Shown: positions 36,640 to 46,074, numbered from the stretch's first letter. The stretch is 64,000 bases of DNA from Burkholderiales bacterium (GCA_015075645.1 JABTUF010000006.1:310001-374000); one strand, 5' to 3'. Program-made: numbers and translations. Notes: generated by a model from the sequence alone, not told the origin.

Positions 36640-36944
36640 CGGGATCCTCCGGAATCGGGTGTCGAGGCGGTGGGCGCGCGGATCGGGGAACCGGAGACCG
36701 GTTCGGCAGAGCGGCCACGGTGAACCGACGATACGAGCGATCCGGCACGCTGTCGATGCGATGGGGCCAATGCGCAGCATGTCGAAACGCAATAATGCAG
36801 CGGTGGCGGGTGCGAGCCGGTGCCCCGGCGCGAATGCGCATGCCACAATCGGCCGATGGTCAACCGCTCCGAATCGCCGCGCGCACTCGGCGAGGCGATG
36901 TCCGAGGCTGGATGCGCCAGGGTGCGGGCGACGAGAGCCTCCGC
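36640..36944. other. Divergent intergenic region (305 bp)
   Basis: Lies between the divergent binding-protein gene and the small plus-strand gene. It holds the LysR-type site at 36778-36793 and a second match, ACGCAATAATG at 36787-36797, which is identical to 27983-27993 over the LysR start. I see no gene or RNA in the remainder. Confidence 0.5.
36778..36793 (-). promoter_or_regulatory. Copy of the LysR site from the 27.9-kb promoter
   Basis: On the minus strand this reads ATTGCGTTTCGACATG, one base different from 27874-27889, with the same orientation toward the gene it precedes. It is about 140 bp upstream of the binding-protein start at 36639. It implies that the LysR regulator at 27991 also controls this uptake/SDR/Gfo-Idh unit. 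Confidence 0.4.
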
Positions 36945-37613
36945 ATGACGACGACGGCCCGCGGCGCGCTCCTCCTCCTGTTCGACGTCTCCCCCGACGC
37001 CGTCGCGGAGCACGACGACTGGCACACGCGCGAGCACCTGCCGGAGCGCCTCGCGATCCCCGGCTTCGTCCGCGGCACGCGATGGACGCGCGAGCGGGGA
37101 TCGCCGCGCTACTGCGTGATCTACGACGTCACCGCCCCCGATGTCCTCGAATCGCCGGCGTACCGCGAACGACTCGACCATCCGCCACCGTGGACCACGC
37201 GGATGATGGCGAGGTACGCGGGCATGCGGCGGACGCTGTGCGAAGTCGTGGCGGGCGGCGGCGAGGCGGTCGGCGGGTGGAGCCTCGTTGCGCCGTTCGC
37301 ACCGGACGAAGGCCGCTTCGACGAGGTCCGGCGCTGGCTCGTCGACGACGCACTGCCCGCTGCGATTCCGCGCCGGGGCCTCGCGTCGTGGCGGCTGCTC
37401 GTGAACACGCGCGATGCGGCGATGACACGGGAGCAGGCGATCCGCGGTCGCGACGGCTCGGTGGCCTTCGCGCTCGTCGTGACCGGATACGACGAAGCGG
37501 CGATCACGGAACTCGCCGCGCGCGATCTCGCGGCACCCCGCTGGGCCCGGCAGGGCGCGAACCGCGTCGAGCCCGCGGTCTACCGGCTCGGCTGCACGAT
37601 CGGCGCCGCCTGA
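36945..37613 (+). CDS. Uncharacterised protein, possible dimeric alpha/beta-barrel
   Basis: A 222-aa soluble protein with no signal or membrane segment. Near residues 18-40 it has the pattern DDWHTREHLPERLAIPGFVR, like small ferredoxin-fold (EthD/DUF4286-type) proteins that bind hydrophobic or acidic ligands. A second weaker repeat may follow in the C-terminal half (VAFALVVTGYDEAAITELA), so it may be a tandem of two such units. The ATG at 36945 was chosen because the frame before it lacks protein-like composition. It is the only plus-strand gene between 29 and 52 kb. Function unknown. Confidence 0.6.
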   Translation: MTTTARGALLLLFDVSPDAVAEHDDWHTREHLPERLAIPGFVRGTRWTRERGSPRYCVIYDVTAPDVLESPAYRERLDHPPPWTTRMMARYAGMRRTLCEVVAGGGEAVGGWSLVAPFAPDEGRFDEVRRWLVDDALPAAIPRRGLASWRLLVNTRDAAMTREQAIRGRDGSVAFALVVTGYDEAAITELAARDLAAPRWARQGANRVEPAVYRLGCTIGAA

Positions 37614-37665
37614 ATCGGGTGCGCCGCGGGATGCCTTCCGCGACGCGCGGACCGACGCGCTCGCG

Positions 37666-38814
37666 TCAGAACGGGTTGTTCGGCGGAAGCGTCTGCAGCA
37701 CGACCTGCTTGCCGTTGCGGATCTCGACGATGTAGCTCTCGCGGTCGGGGTCGCCGTTCTTGTCGAACTTGACGCTGACGAGGATGCCCGGGTAGTCCTT
37801 CACGTGCAGCGGCGTGTCGCGCAGCGCGGCGTTGAACGCCTTCGGATCGACCTTGCCGATCTTCTCGCTCACCGCCTTGATGATGTACGGCACCGAGTAG
37901 CCCTGGATGCCGTTGTGGTCCGAACGCACCTTGAACTCGCGCTGGAACTTCTCGTCGAAGGCCTTCATCACCGCGGTCGGCGCGTCGGGGGTCAGCGCGA
38001 CGTGGCCGCGGATGCCGTTGGCGGCATCGCCGGCGAGCTCGATCGCCTTCTGGCTGATGATCGTCGCCTCGCCGACGATCGGCTTCGCGTAGCCCTGCTT
38101 GCGCAGTTCGCGCGCGAGCCGCGCGGACTCCTCCTCGTTGGTGTAGACGAACAGCACGTCCGAGTTCGACTGCTTCGCCTTCAGCACCGCCGACGAGAAG
38201 TCGACCTGGTTCTGGTCGGACGAGATGTCGGCGCCCACCTTGAGGCCGAGCTTCTGCGCCGCGCGCAGGAACTCGTCGCGCCCGCCCTTGCCGAAGTCGG
38301 TGTTGATCCAGATGATGTCGACCGAGCTGGCCTTGAGGTCGTCCTTGATGTAGCGCGCGACCTTGGGCATCGACGTGGTCTGCGTGAAGTTGGTGCGGAT
38401 CACGTAGGGGTTGCCCTGCTGCGTGATCGACGCGGCGGCGGCGCCGGTGAAGTTCGGGATCTCGGCGCGGCGCGTCTCGACGGCGCTGACCACCATCGCG
38501 CCCGAGAGCGTCGGGCCGATCACCGCGAACGCGCCCATGTCGACCGCGCGCTGGGCCATCGCCTTCGCGACGCCGGAGTTGCTCTGCGCGTCGAGCGTCA
38601 CGGTCTCGAACTTGCGTCCGAGGACGCCGCCCGAGGCGTTGATCTCCTTGACGGCGAGTTCGACGCCGTTGCGGTAGTTCGTGCCGGCCGTCGCGATCGC
38701 GCCGGAGAGCTCCAGCACGTTGACGAGCTTGATCGTGTCCTGCGCGTGGACGAATGCGGGTGCCGCGGCGAACGCGAGCGTCGCGGTGGCGAGAACGAAG
38801 CGGGTCTTCATCAT
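37666..38814 (-). CDS. Periplasmic ligand-binding protein, LivJ/LivK type
   Basis: A 382-aa binding protein with signal peptide MMKTRFVLATATLAFAAAPA ending near HAQD, then IKLVNVLELSGAIATAGTNY. It is paralogous to the proteins at 35.5 and 55.4 kb, with the same FGKGGRDEF, EESARLARELRKQGYAKPIVGE and DHNGIQGY segments. The C-terminal PPNNPF differs. It precedes no permease directly, but the aroD and livFGMH genes lie immediately upstream on the same strand, so it is the best candidate for the native partner of that transporter. Confidence 0.9.
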   Translation of the reverse strand: MMKTRFVLATATLAFAAAPAFVHAQDTIKLVNVLELSGAIATAGTNYRNGVELAVKEINASGGVLGRKFETVTLDAQSNSGVAKAMAQRAVDMGAFAVIGPTLSGAMVVSAVETRRAEIPNFTGAAAASITQQGNPYVIRTNFTQTTSMPKVARYIKDDLKASSVDIIWINTDFGKGGRDEFLRAAQKLGLKVGADISSDQNQVDFSSAVLKAKQSNSDVLFVYTNEEESARLARELRKQGYAKPIVGEATIISQKAIELAGDAANGIRGHVALTPDAPTAVMKAFDEKFQREFKVRSDHNGIQGYSVPYIIKAVSEKIGKVDPKAFNAALRDTPLHVKDYPGILVSVKFDKNGDPDRESYIVEIRNGKQVVLQTLPPNNPF

Positions 38815-38898
38815 GGTCTCCGTGGGGTGACGTGGCGTCGCGCGCGAGCGGATCGCACGCGACAGAGTCCCGTGGCGTGAAACGGGGGGACGGGCGCG

Positions 38899-39678
38899 TC
38901 AGCGCCCGCCGCGGGCTCGGGCGACGATGTCGTAGAGCGCCTTCAAGTCGGCGATCGGCATCTGGCCGGGCGCCGACGCCCCCTCGCCGATCGCGAACGA
39001 GAGCGACGAGCCGAACACGCCGCCGATCATCCGCGTGACCGCGCCGAGCGGGCCCATCGACATGCTGATGAGCGGCACGCGCGACTTCGACTCCGCCTGC
39101 GCGGTCGCGGCGAGCAGCGCGAGCACGTCGGCGCGGTCGCGCGGCATCACCGCGACCTTCGCGACGTCGGCGCCCAGCCGCTCGGCCTCGAGGAAGCGTC
39201 CGACGAGGAAGTCGACGCCCGGCGTGTAGCCGAAGTTGTGGTACGAGAGGACGAGATGCGTCCCCGACGCGCGCGTCGCGGCGCGCACCTCGCGGACCTG
39301 TTCGGGGTCGTTGCCCATCTCGAAGTCGATCAGGTCGACGAGGCGGCTCGCGGCGACGGCGCCGTAGAGCTCCACGACCTCGGCGTCGCCGATCGGGACC
39401 GCCTCGCCGCCCTCGCGGATCGAGCGGCGCGTGAAGAGGATCGGCGTATCGCCGGCGATCGCGCGCAGCGCACGGCCCGCGTCGAGCACGGCCGCGGTGT
39501 CGGCGATCGCCTCGAAGTAGTCGACGCGCCACTCGATCACGTCGGGACCCTTGGCGTGGACGTTCGCGGTCTCCGCGAGGAGGCGCTCGCGCGTGCGCCC
39601 GACGAGCGGCGAACAGATCAGCGGACGGTCGCCGCCGAGCGTGCGGCCGCGCAGGGTGAGGGGCTTGCCGGGAGTCAT
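38899..39678 (-). CDS. aroD: Type I 3-dehydroquinate dehydratase
   Basis: A 259-aa class I enzyme that converts 3-dehydroquinate to 3-dehydroshikimate by Schiff-base chemistry. All hallmarks are visible: Glu49 in IEWRVDYF, catalytic His147 in LSYHNF, Schiff-base Lys174 in AKVAVMP, and Arg216 in the MSMGPLGAVTRMIGGVFGS loop. Proteobacteria often use the unrelated type II enzyme for aromatic biosynthesis, so a type I gene inside a transporter/dehydrogenase run suggests a catabolic quinate or hydroaromatic role. It lies between livF and a binding-protein gene on the same strand. Confidence 0.9.
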   Translation of the reverse strand: MTPGKPLTLRGRTLGGDRPLICSPLVGRTRERLLAETANVHAKGPDVIEWRVDYFEAIADTAAVLDAGRALRAIAGDTPILFTRRSIREGGEAVPIGDAEVVELYGAVAASRLVDLIDFEMGNDPEQVREVRAATRASGTHLVLSYHNFGYTPGVDFLVGRFLEAERLGADVAKVAVMPRDRADVLALLAATAQAESKSRVPLISMSMGPLGAVTRMIGGVFGSSLSFAIGEGASAPGQMPIADLKALYDIVARARGGR

Positions 39679-39744
39679 TGCGGTGTCCTTGCGATGTGTC
39701 GTGGAGCCGTGGCCGCCGCGGATCGCCCGCCCGGCCGCGGCGAG

Positions 39745-40491
39745 TCAGGCGGCGGCGGGCGCGGCGGTCCCCCTGCCTGCGCCGAGGAACAGGCGGTTCA
39801 GGTCCGGGTCGCCCAGGAGCTCGGACGCGGGACGGTCGAGCGCGAGCCGGCCCATCTCGAGCACGAGCGCGCGGTTCGAGTACTTGAGCGCGGTGCGCAC
39901 GTTCTGCTCGACCATCAGCACCGTCGTGCCCGCATCGGCGAGGGTGCGCAACAGCGTCATCACGTCGCGGACGAGGATCGGCGACAGGCCGATCGACGGT
40001 TCGTCGATCAGCAGCACGCGCGGGCGAAGCAGCAGCGCGCGTCCGATCTCGAGCTGCTTCTGCTCGCCGCCCGACATCGTCGACGCCTGGTTGTCGAGCC
40101 GCTCGCGGATCCGCGGAAAGCGCTGCAGCACTTCCTCCATGCGTCCGGGCAGCTCGCCGTGCGGCAGCGTGATGCCGCCGAGCTCGAGGTTGTGGCGCAC
40201 GGTGAGCGACGGGAACAGGTTGCGCCCCTGCGGCACGTAGGCGATGCCCTCGCGCAGGAGTTCGCGCGGCGGGCGGCCGTTGATCCGGCGACCTTCGAAA
40301 CGCACCTCGCCCGAACGCGGCACGAGGAACCCGAACAGCGTCTTCAGCACGGTCGACTTGCCGGCGCCGTTCGGCCCGATCAAGAGCGTGATCTCGCCCG
40401 CCCGGGCGTCGAGCGTGGTCTCGTTCAGGATCGTGAGGCTCGGCGAGTAGCCGGCGACGACCTTGTCGAACTCGATGATCCGGTCGGTCAC
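39745..40491 (-). CDS. livF: Branched-chain-type ABC transporter ATPase LivF
   Basis: A 248-aa ATPase with Walker A GPNGAGKST, the Q-loop region YVPQGRNLFPSLTV, signature MSGGEQKQLEIGRAL, Walker B LLIDEPSIGLSP and the LivF-type VEQNVRTAL. The start is GTG at 40491, two bases after the livG stop. It powers import of the ligand delivered by the Liv-type binding proteins in the locus. Confidence 0.92.
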   Translation of the reverse strand: MTDRIIEFDKVVAGYSPSLTILNETTLDARAGEITLLIGPNGAGKSTVLKTLFGFLVPRSGEVRFEGRRINGRPPRELLREGIAYVPQGRNLFPSLTVRHNLELGGITLPHGELPGRMEEVLQRFPRIRERLDNQASTMSGGEQKQLEIGRALLLRPRVLLIDEPSIGLSPILVRDVMTLLRTLADAGTTVLMVEQNVRTALKYSNRALVLEMGRLALDRPASELLGDPDLNRLFLGAGRGTAAPAAA

Positions 40492-40493
40492 GG

Positions 40494-41276
40494 TCAGTTC
40501 CCCAGGTAGGCCTCGAGCACGGCGGGATTGGACTGCACGACGGCGGGCTTGCCTTCGGCGAGCACCTTGCCCTCGACCATGCAGATCACGTGCGGGCAGA
40601 GCTTCATGATGAAGTCCATGTTGTGCTCGATGACGACGAAGCTGCCGCCCTGCGTCCGGTTGAGCTCGACCAGGAGCTCGCGCAACTGGTCGACGAGGCT
40701 CGGGTTGACGCCGGCGCAGGGCTCGTCGAGCAGCACGAGCCTGGGCGTGGGCATGAACGCCATCGCGATGTCGATCAGCTTCTGCTGGCCGTAGGAGAGC
40801 CGGCCCGCGAGCTCGTGCGCGACGTGCTTCAGCCGGAACAGCTCGATCATCTCGTCCGCGCGATGGCCGAGCCCCGCATCGGGCGCGGCGAACAGCCGGC
40901 CGGGCAGCGTGCCCTTGAACTCCTGCGCTGCGACGATCAGGTTGTCGCGCACCGAGAGTTGCCCGAACACCTGCAGCGTCTGGAACGTGCGTCCGACACC
41001 GCGCCGCGAGAGTTCGAGCGGCGACATGCCGGTGATGTCCTCGCCGCAGAACTCGACGCCGCCCGACGTCGGTCGGATCTGGCCGAGGATGGCGTTGAAC
41101 AGCGTCGTCTTGCCGGAGCCGTTGGGGCCGATCACGCCGACGATCTCGCCGGGGCCTACCTTGAACGACACGCCGTCGACGGCCTTGATCGCGCCGTAGT
41201 GCTTGCGCAGGTCACGGACCTCGAGGAATGTCTGGCCGCTGGAAGGCGCTCCCCGGGGCGGCGTCGCCGCGTTCAT
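40494..41276 (-). CDS. livG: Branched-chain-type ABC transporter ATPase LivG
   Basis: A 260-aa ATPase with Walker A GPNGSGKTT, GRTFQTLQVFGQLSVRDN, signature LSYGQQKLIDIAMA, Walker B LVLLDEPCAGVNP and the LivG C-terminus with VIEHNMDFIMKLC. The ATG at 41276 overlaps the livM stop (ATGA). Confidence 0.92.
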   Translation of the reverse strand: MNAATPPRGAPSSGQTFLEVRDLRKHYGAIKAVDGVSFKVGPGEIVGVIGPNGSGKTTLFNAILGQIRPTSGGVEFCGEDITGMSPLELSRRGVGRTFQTLQVFGQLSVRDNLIVAAQEFKGTLPGRLFAAPDAGLGHRADEMIELFRLKHVAHELAGRLSYGQQKLIDIAMAFMPTPRLVLLDEPCAGVNPSLVDQLRELLVELNRTQGGSFVVIEHNMDFIMKLCPHVICMVEGKVLAEGKPAVVQSNPAVLEAYLGN

Positions 41277-42235
41277 TGCGGCCCCCCCTTGCGGTCGAGC
41301 CGCTCCTTGATCGACAGGAGCCCCCCCGGCAGCCAGATCATCAGCGCGACGACGGCGGCGCCGAAGAACGCGAGGTACCAGACCTGCATGAACTTGAGCC
41401 ACGGAATCGACGAGCCGCGCATGAACTCCGGCAGGAGGACCACGATCGCCGTGCCGAGCGCCGGTCCGTAGAACCGGCCCGATCCGCCGACGATGACCGC
41501 CAGCAGCATCATGAGCGAGGTCGAGAAGTGGAACGGCCCGGGCTCGATGAACTCGACGAGCGACGCGTAGTAGACGCCGCCGATGCCCGCGCAGGCCGCG
41601 CCGATCGCGAAGGCGAGCAGCGTGTACGCGGTGATGTTGATGCCGAGGCTCTCCGCGCGGATCGGATTGTCGCGCAGCGCCGCGAACGCGCGCCCCCAGG
41701 GCGAGCGCAGCAGCCACCACAGGACGCCGCCGAGCACGACCAGCGAGCCCAGTGTCCAGTACCAGTACGCGACGTGACCTCCGAGGTCGACGCCCAGGAT
41801 CGTCGGCCGGGGAATGCCGGAGATGCCGAACGTCCCGCCGGTGATCGCCTCCTCGTTGCGCATCGCGAGGTAGACGAGCACGTTGAATCCGAGCGTGGCG
41901 AACGCGAGGTAGTGGTGCTGGACGCGGAGCGCGGGGAAGCCCAGCGCGAGGCCCAGCACGAAGCAGGCGATCGCCGCGACCGGGAGCACGAGCAGGAACG
42001 GCCAGGAGAGCTTGAGCAGGATCGCGGCGAGGTAGGCGCCGATGCCGAAGAACGCGGCCTGGCCGAGCGACATCTGGCCCGCGTAGCCGACGGTGAGGTT
42101 GAGGCCCATCGTCGCCATCAGGTAGACCGCCCACAGCGTGAGCAGGTAGACCTCGCTGCGCTTCAGGAACAGCGCGACGATCGCGAACGCGGCGAGCACC
42201 GCGCCCAGGACCAGCAGGTGGTTGCGCGCGCTCAT
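41273..42235 (-). CDS. livM: Branched-chain-type ABC transporter permease LivM
   Basis: A 320-aa membrane protein with eight or more hydrophobic segments and the family motif GYAGQMSLGQAAFFGIGAY near residue 50. The cytoplasmic coupling loop is WGRAFAALRDNPIRAESLGI. The ATG at 42235 overlaps the livH stop by 4 bp. Confidence 0.92.
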   Translation of the reverse strand: MSARNHLLVLGAVLAAFAIVALFLKRSEVYLLTLWAVYLMATMGLNLTVGYAGQMSLGQAAFFGIGAYLAAILLKLSWPFLLVLPVAAIACFVLGLALGFPALRVQHHYLAFATLGFNVLVYLAMRNEEAITGGTFGISGIPRPTILGVDLGGHVAYWYWTLGSLVVLGGVLWWLLRSPWGRAFAALRDNPIRAESLGINITAYTLLAFAIGAACAGIGGVYYASLVEFIEPGPFHFSTSLMMLLAVIVGGSGRFYGPALGTAIVVLLPEFMRGSSIPWLKFMQVWYLAFFGAAVVALMIWLPGGLLSIKERLDRKGGPQ

Positions 42236-43107
42236 ACCTTGCGTTCCTCCGCCTTGCCGAGCAGACCCTCGGGGCGCCACAGGATCACGACGAGGAAGAG
42301 CATCAGCGCGACGCCCTCCTTGTACGCCGGGGACCAGTAGAAGCCCACGAGATTCTCGAGGACGCCGATCAGCACGCCGCCCACCAGCGCGCCGCGGGTC
42401 TGGTTGAACCCGCCGATGATCGCCGCGAAGAACGCCTTGAGGCCGAGCGATTCGCCCATGTCGAACTTCGCGAGATAGGCCGGCGTGACGAGGAGCGCCG
42501 TGACCACCGCGAGGACCGCGTTGATCAGGAACGTGTAGAGGACCATGCGCTTCGCGTCGATGCCCAGCACGCGCGCCGCGTCGGTGTTCTGCGCGACCGC
42601 CTGCATCGCGCGGCCGGTGACCGTCCGCGTGACGAACGTCTGGAGGGCCACGATGATCGCGCCGGCGAGAACGAGCGTCCCGACATCCGCGTAGGAGACG
42701 GTGACGCCCGCGATCGAGAACACCCCGGCCGGGAACGGGCTCGCGAACTGGTGCGCCTCCGCGGAGTATCCGGCGCGCACGATCGTCTTGAGCGAGATCG
42801 CCAGTCCCAGCGTCGCGATGACCAGCGGAATGACGCCGTGCCGGATCAGCGGGTCGACGATCGCCTTCTTGAATCCGACGCCCAGCACCAGCATCGCCAC
42901 CGCGCAGGTGACGAGGAACGCGAGCCACAGCGGCGCGCCGAAGCTCATGCAGAGGAGCATCGTGAAGGCGGGCAGCATGACGAACTCGCCCTGCGCGAAG
43001 TTGATCGTCCCCGAGGCCTGCCACAGCAGCGTGAAGCCGAGCCCGGCCAGCGCGTAGATCGCGCCGGTCGCGGTTCCCGAGACGACGAGCTGGATCAGTT
43101 CGTTCAT
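42232..43107 (-). CDS. livH: Branched-chain-type ABC transporter permease LivH
   Basis: A 291-aa permease beginning MNELIQLVVSGTATGAIYAL, with the LivH segments GLGFTLLWQASGTINFAQGE and the coupling loop TGRAMQAVAQNTDAARVLGI. It is the first gene of livHMGF. The substrate cannot be inferred from the permease, only that it belongs to the amino-acid/organic-acid Liv class. Confidence 0.92.
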   Translation of the reverse strand: MNELIQLVVSGTATGAIYALAGLGFTLLWQASGTINFAQGEFVMLPAFTMLLCMSFGAPLWLAFLVTCAVAMLVLGVGFKKAIVDPLIRHGVIPLVIATLGLAISLKTIVRAGYSAEAHQFASPFPAGVFSIAGVTVSYADVGTLVLAGAIIVALQTFVTRTVTGRAMQAVAQNTDAARVLGIDAKRMVLYTFLINAVLAVVTALLVTPAYLAKFDMGESLGLKAFFAAIIGGFNQTRGALVGGVLIGVLENLVGFYWSPAYKEGVALMLFLVVILWRPEGLLGKAEERKV

Positions 43108-43182
43108 GGTGTGCGTCCCATGTCGCGCGTTCGGCCGGCGGGCGCGCCGACGGGTTCGAAGTCGTGATGGACGTTCAACCGA

Positions 43183-44484
43183 TCACCCCTTGTAGCCGAA
43201 CAGCCGCGGCAGCCAGAGGACGAGGTCCGGCACGAATGCGATCAGCATGAGCGCCGCGACCATCACGTAGAGGAACGGCATCACCTCGCGCACGAGGTCC
43301 CTCAGCGGCACGTCGGCGACCTTGGTCATCAGGAACAGCAGCAGGCCGTAGGGCGGAGTGACGAGGCCGAGCATGATGTTGACCACCGCCATCACGCCGA
43401 AATGGACCGGGTCGACCCCGACCGAGGCGGCGGTCGGCAGCAGCACCGGCAGGATCACGAGGATGATCGTCGTCCCTTCGAGGAAGCAGCCCAGCAGGAG
43501 CAGCAGCACGTTGACCAGCAGCAGGAACGCGATCGGCGACAGATCGTAGGTCTGCAGCACCGCCGTCAGCGTCTTCGGAATGTTCTCGGCGGTGATGACG
43601 TAGTTGAGCACCAGCGCGGCGGCGATGAGCATGCCGATCGACACGGTCACCCGCCCGCAGGTCGCGAGCGAATGGTAGATGCTCGCCGGGGTCACGCTCC
43701 GGTAGAGGAACGCCGAGATGAGAAGCGCGTAAAGGGCGGCGACGGCGGCGGCCTCGGTCGGCGTCGTGACGCCGCTGTAGAGGCAGCCCAGCAGGACGAC
43801 CGGCATCAGGAGCGCCGGGGTCGCGCGCCAGGTGATGCGCGGCAGCTCGCGCAGCGGCACCCTCTCCTCGACCGGGAAGTTGCGCCGCTTCGCCATCCTC
43901 GCGATCAGGCCCATCTGCACGGCGCCGAGCAGGATGCCCGGGACCACGCCTCCGAGGAACAGGTAGAAGATCGACGTGTCGGAGATGAGCGCGTAGAGCA
44001 CGAGGGGGATCGAAGGCGGGATGATCGGCCCCAGCACCGACGACACGCAGGTCAGCGCGGCGGCGAACGCCGCGGTGTACTTGCCGTCGCGCGTCATCAG
44101 CGTCTGCATGATCTTGCCGGAGCCCGCGGCATCGGCGAGCGCCGAGCCCGACATGCTGGCGAACACGATGCTCTGCAGGACGTTCACCTGCGCGAGGCCG
44201 CCCCGGAAGCGCCCGACGATCGCGTTGCAGAAGCGCAGCAGGCGATCCATGATCGCGCCGGAGTTCATGAACTCGGCGGCGAGGATGAACAGCGGAATGG
44301 CGAGCAGCAGCTGGCTCCCCATCATGCCGTTCAGCAACTGCTCGGCGGCCGTGCCGAGGTCCTGTCCGGACAGGAAGAGCCACAGGATCGAACCGCCGAT
44401 CATCGAGTAGGCGACCGGGAGCCCCGCGAGGCTCAGGCCGACGATGGCGATGAGCGCGAGGGAGAACGGGCTGGCGAGGTTCAT
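43183..44484 (-). CDS. dctM: TRAP transporter large permease DctM
   Basis: A 433-aa polytopic protein with about twelve membrane segments, typical of DctM: GLPVAYSMIGGS, PLFILAAEFMNSG, MSGSALADAAGSGKIM, PPSIPLVLYALIS and the C-terminal GLVTPPYGLLLFLM. It forms the Na+-driven channel of a TRAP importer with DctQ and DctP. Overlap with the dctQ stop is 4 bp. Confidence 0.92.
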   Translation of the reverse strand: MNLASPFSLALIAIVGLSLAGLPVAYSMIGGSILWLFLSGQDLGTAAEQLLNGMMGSQLLLAIPLFILAAEFMNSGAIMDRLLRFCNAIVGRFRGGLAQVNVLQSIVFASMSGSALADAAGSGKIMQTLMTRDGKYTAAFAAALTCVSSVLGPIIPPSIPLVLYALISDTSIFYLFLGGVVPGILLGAVQMGLIARMAKRRNFPVEERVPLRELPRITWRATPALLMPVVLLGCLYSGVTTPTEAAAVAALYALLISAFLYRSVTPASIYHSLATCGRVTVSIGMLIAAALVLNYVITAENIPKTLTAVLQTYDLSPIAFLLLVNVLLLLLGCFLEGTTIILVILPVLLPTAASVGVDPVHFGVMAVVNIMLGLVTPPYGLLLFLMTKVADVPLRDLVREVMPFLYVMVAALMLIAFVPDLVLWLPRLFGYKG

Positions 44485-44993
44485 AGTCCGGAGGTCGTCT
44501 TGGTCACGTCGATCTCTTCGGTCGCGCGGCCGGTGACGGCGCCGATGAGCGCCCATGCATAGCGCACGACGACCGCGACCGAGAAGACGATGTAGACCGA
44601 ATAGAGGATGTCGAGGCGGATCTTGAGGTAGGACGAGCTCTCGACCTTCATGAACGCCACGTAGTCGACGCTGGCCGGCAGCGCCAACCCGAACAGGACG
44701 ATCGCGCAGAGCGCGACCGCGAATCCGGCGACGCGGCGTCCGATCGGACCCAGCCGGTCGGAGATCAGGTCGAAGCGGATCTCCTCGCTCTCCTTCAGCC
44801 AGAACGCGGAGCCGAGCAGCGTGATGTAGAGCCAGGTGATCACGGAGAGCTCGGAGGTCCAGCCGACCGGGAAGTTGAGGAAGTAGCGGAAGACGATCTG
44901 CAGGATGAAGCAGACGAACATGATCGCGAGCAGCGCCGCGACGACGTTCTCCGCGCGCCGCCTCATCCAAGCGACGAGACCTGCAATGCTCAT
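44481..44993 (-). CDS. dctQ: TRAP transporter small permease DctQ
   Basis: A 170-aa protein with four predicted membrane segments and the DctQ pattern RYFLNFPVGWTSELSVITWL followed by LLGSAFWLKESEEIRFDLI. It connects DctP and DctM. It lies 88 bp from dctP. Confidence 0.9.
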   Translation of the reverse strand: MSIAGLVAWMRRRAENVVAALLAIMFVCFILQIVFRYFLNFPVGWTSELSVITWLYITLLGSAFWLKESEEIRFDLISDRLGPIGRRVAGFAVALCAIVLFGLALPASVDYVAFMKVESSSYLKIRLDILYSVYIVFSVAVVVRYAWALIGAVTGRATEEIDVTKTTSGL

Positions 44994-45081
44994 GACCTGC
45001 CCCCCCTCGCGGCGGTCCGCCGCTCGATTCGCGGCCGGCGGCGGAGACCGCGGCTGCGGCCACCGCCCCGGACCCGTGCGG

Positions 45082-46074
45082 TTACCTGACCGCGAGGATC
45101 TTGTCGTGGATCCCCGGCGCCCACGCCTTCGCCTCGTCGGAGGCGAGGTACACCTTCTGGGCGTAGGCGCGGAACGCCGCCTGGTCGGGAACGTAGACGT
45201 CGAGGCCGGCCTTCTTGAACTTCTCCGCGAGTTCGGCCTCCCGCTTCAGGTGCTCCTGGACGCTCCAGGCGAGCGCCTTGTCCGTCGCGGCCTGGAGGTT
45301 CTTCTGCTTCGCGGCGCCGAGCGCGTTCCAGCTCTTGAGGCTCATCGAGAGCACGTCGAACGCGACCAGATGCGAGGTCAGCACGATCTGCGACATGACC
45401 TCGTAGAACTTCATGTTCTCCACGTTCGGCAGCGGATTGTCCTGCCCGTCGATCGCGCCCGTCTGCAGACCGGTGTAGGTTTCCGCGTACGCCATCGGCG
45501 TGGGGTTGGCGCCCAGCGAGCGGCCGAGGAGCTGCCAGGCGTCGCCCGGGGGCATGCGCAGCTTGATGCCCGCCAGGTCGGCCGGCGTGTTGATCTTCTT
45601 CTTCGGCCTGAGGCCCACCTGCCGCGTGCCGTAGAACGTCGGCCCGAGGATCTTGATCCTGAGCTTGGTCTCGGCCTCGTTCTTCATCTGCGCGCCGAGC
45701 GGGCTCGCGAAGAACGCGAGCACGTGATGCGCGTCGCGGAACGTGTAGGCCGACGTCAGCACCGACCAGGCGGGCATCTGCTTGCTGATGTCCTGCGGAG
45801 CGACGTTCCCGAGCTCCAGGTTGTCGCGCTGCAGCGCGACCAGTTCCGTGCCCTGCTTGAACAGCGTGCCGCCGTAGAACGGCTCGATCGTGGCATCGGC
45901 CGCGACGTCCTTCGCGAGCATCCGGATCATGTCGGCCCGGATGTCCTTGTCGGAGAAGACGGCGGCGAAGCGCAGCGTCGGCTTGTCCTGCGCGAAGGCA
46001 GCGGGAACGATGCTCGCCGCAGCGAGCGCGCCGCCGGCCTTGAGCAGCGTACGTCGATCAATCGTGATGCCCAT
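45082..46074 (-). CDS. dctP: TRAP transporter substrate-binding protein DctP
   Basis: A 330-aa periplasmic protein. The N-terminus MGITIDRRTLLKAGGALAA has a twin-arginine-like pair and ends in PAAFAQ, so Tat export is possible. The ligand-carboxylate arginine of the family is in GIKLRMPPGDAW. GAGGAGAG lies about 6 bases before the chosen ATG at 46074; a longer open frame upstream lacks secretory character. TRAP proteins generally bind carboxylates, giving the locus a second import route. Confidence 0.9.
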   Translation of the reverse strand: MGITIDRRTLLKAGGALAAASIVPAAFAQDKPTLRFAAVFSDKDIRADMIRMLAKDVAADATIEPFYGGTLFKQGTELVALQRDNLELGNVAPQDISKQMPAWSVLTSAYTFRDAHHVLAFFASPLGAQMKNEAETKLRIKILGPTFYGTRQVGLRPKKKINTPADLAGIKLRMPPGDAWQLLGRSLGANPTPMAYAETYTGLQTGAIDGQDNPLPNVENMKFYEVMSQIVLTSHLVAFDVLSMSLKSWNALGAAKQKNLQAATDKALAWSVQEHLKREAELAEKFKKAGLDVYVPDQAAFRAYAQKVYLASDEAKAWAPGIHDKILAVR

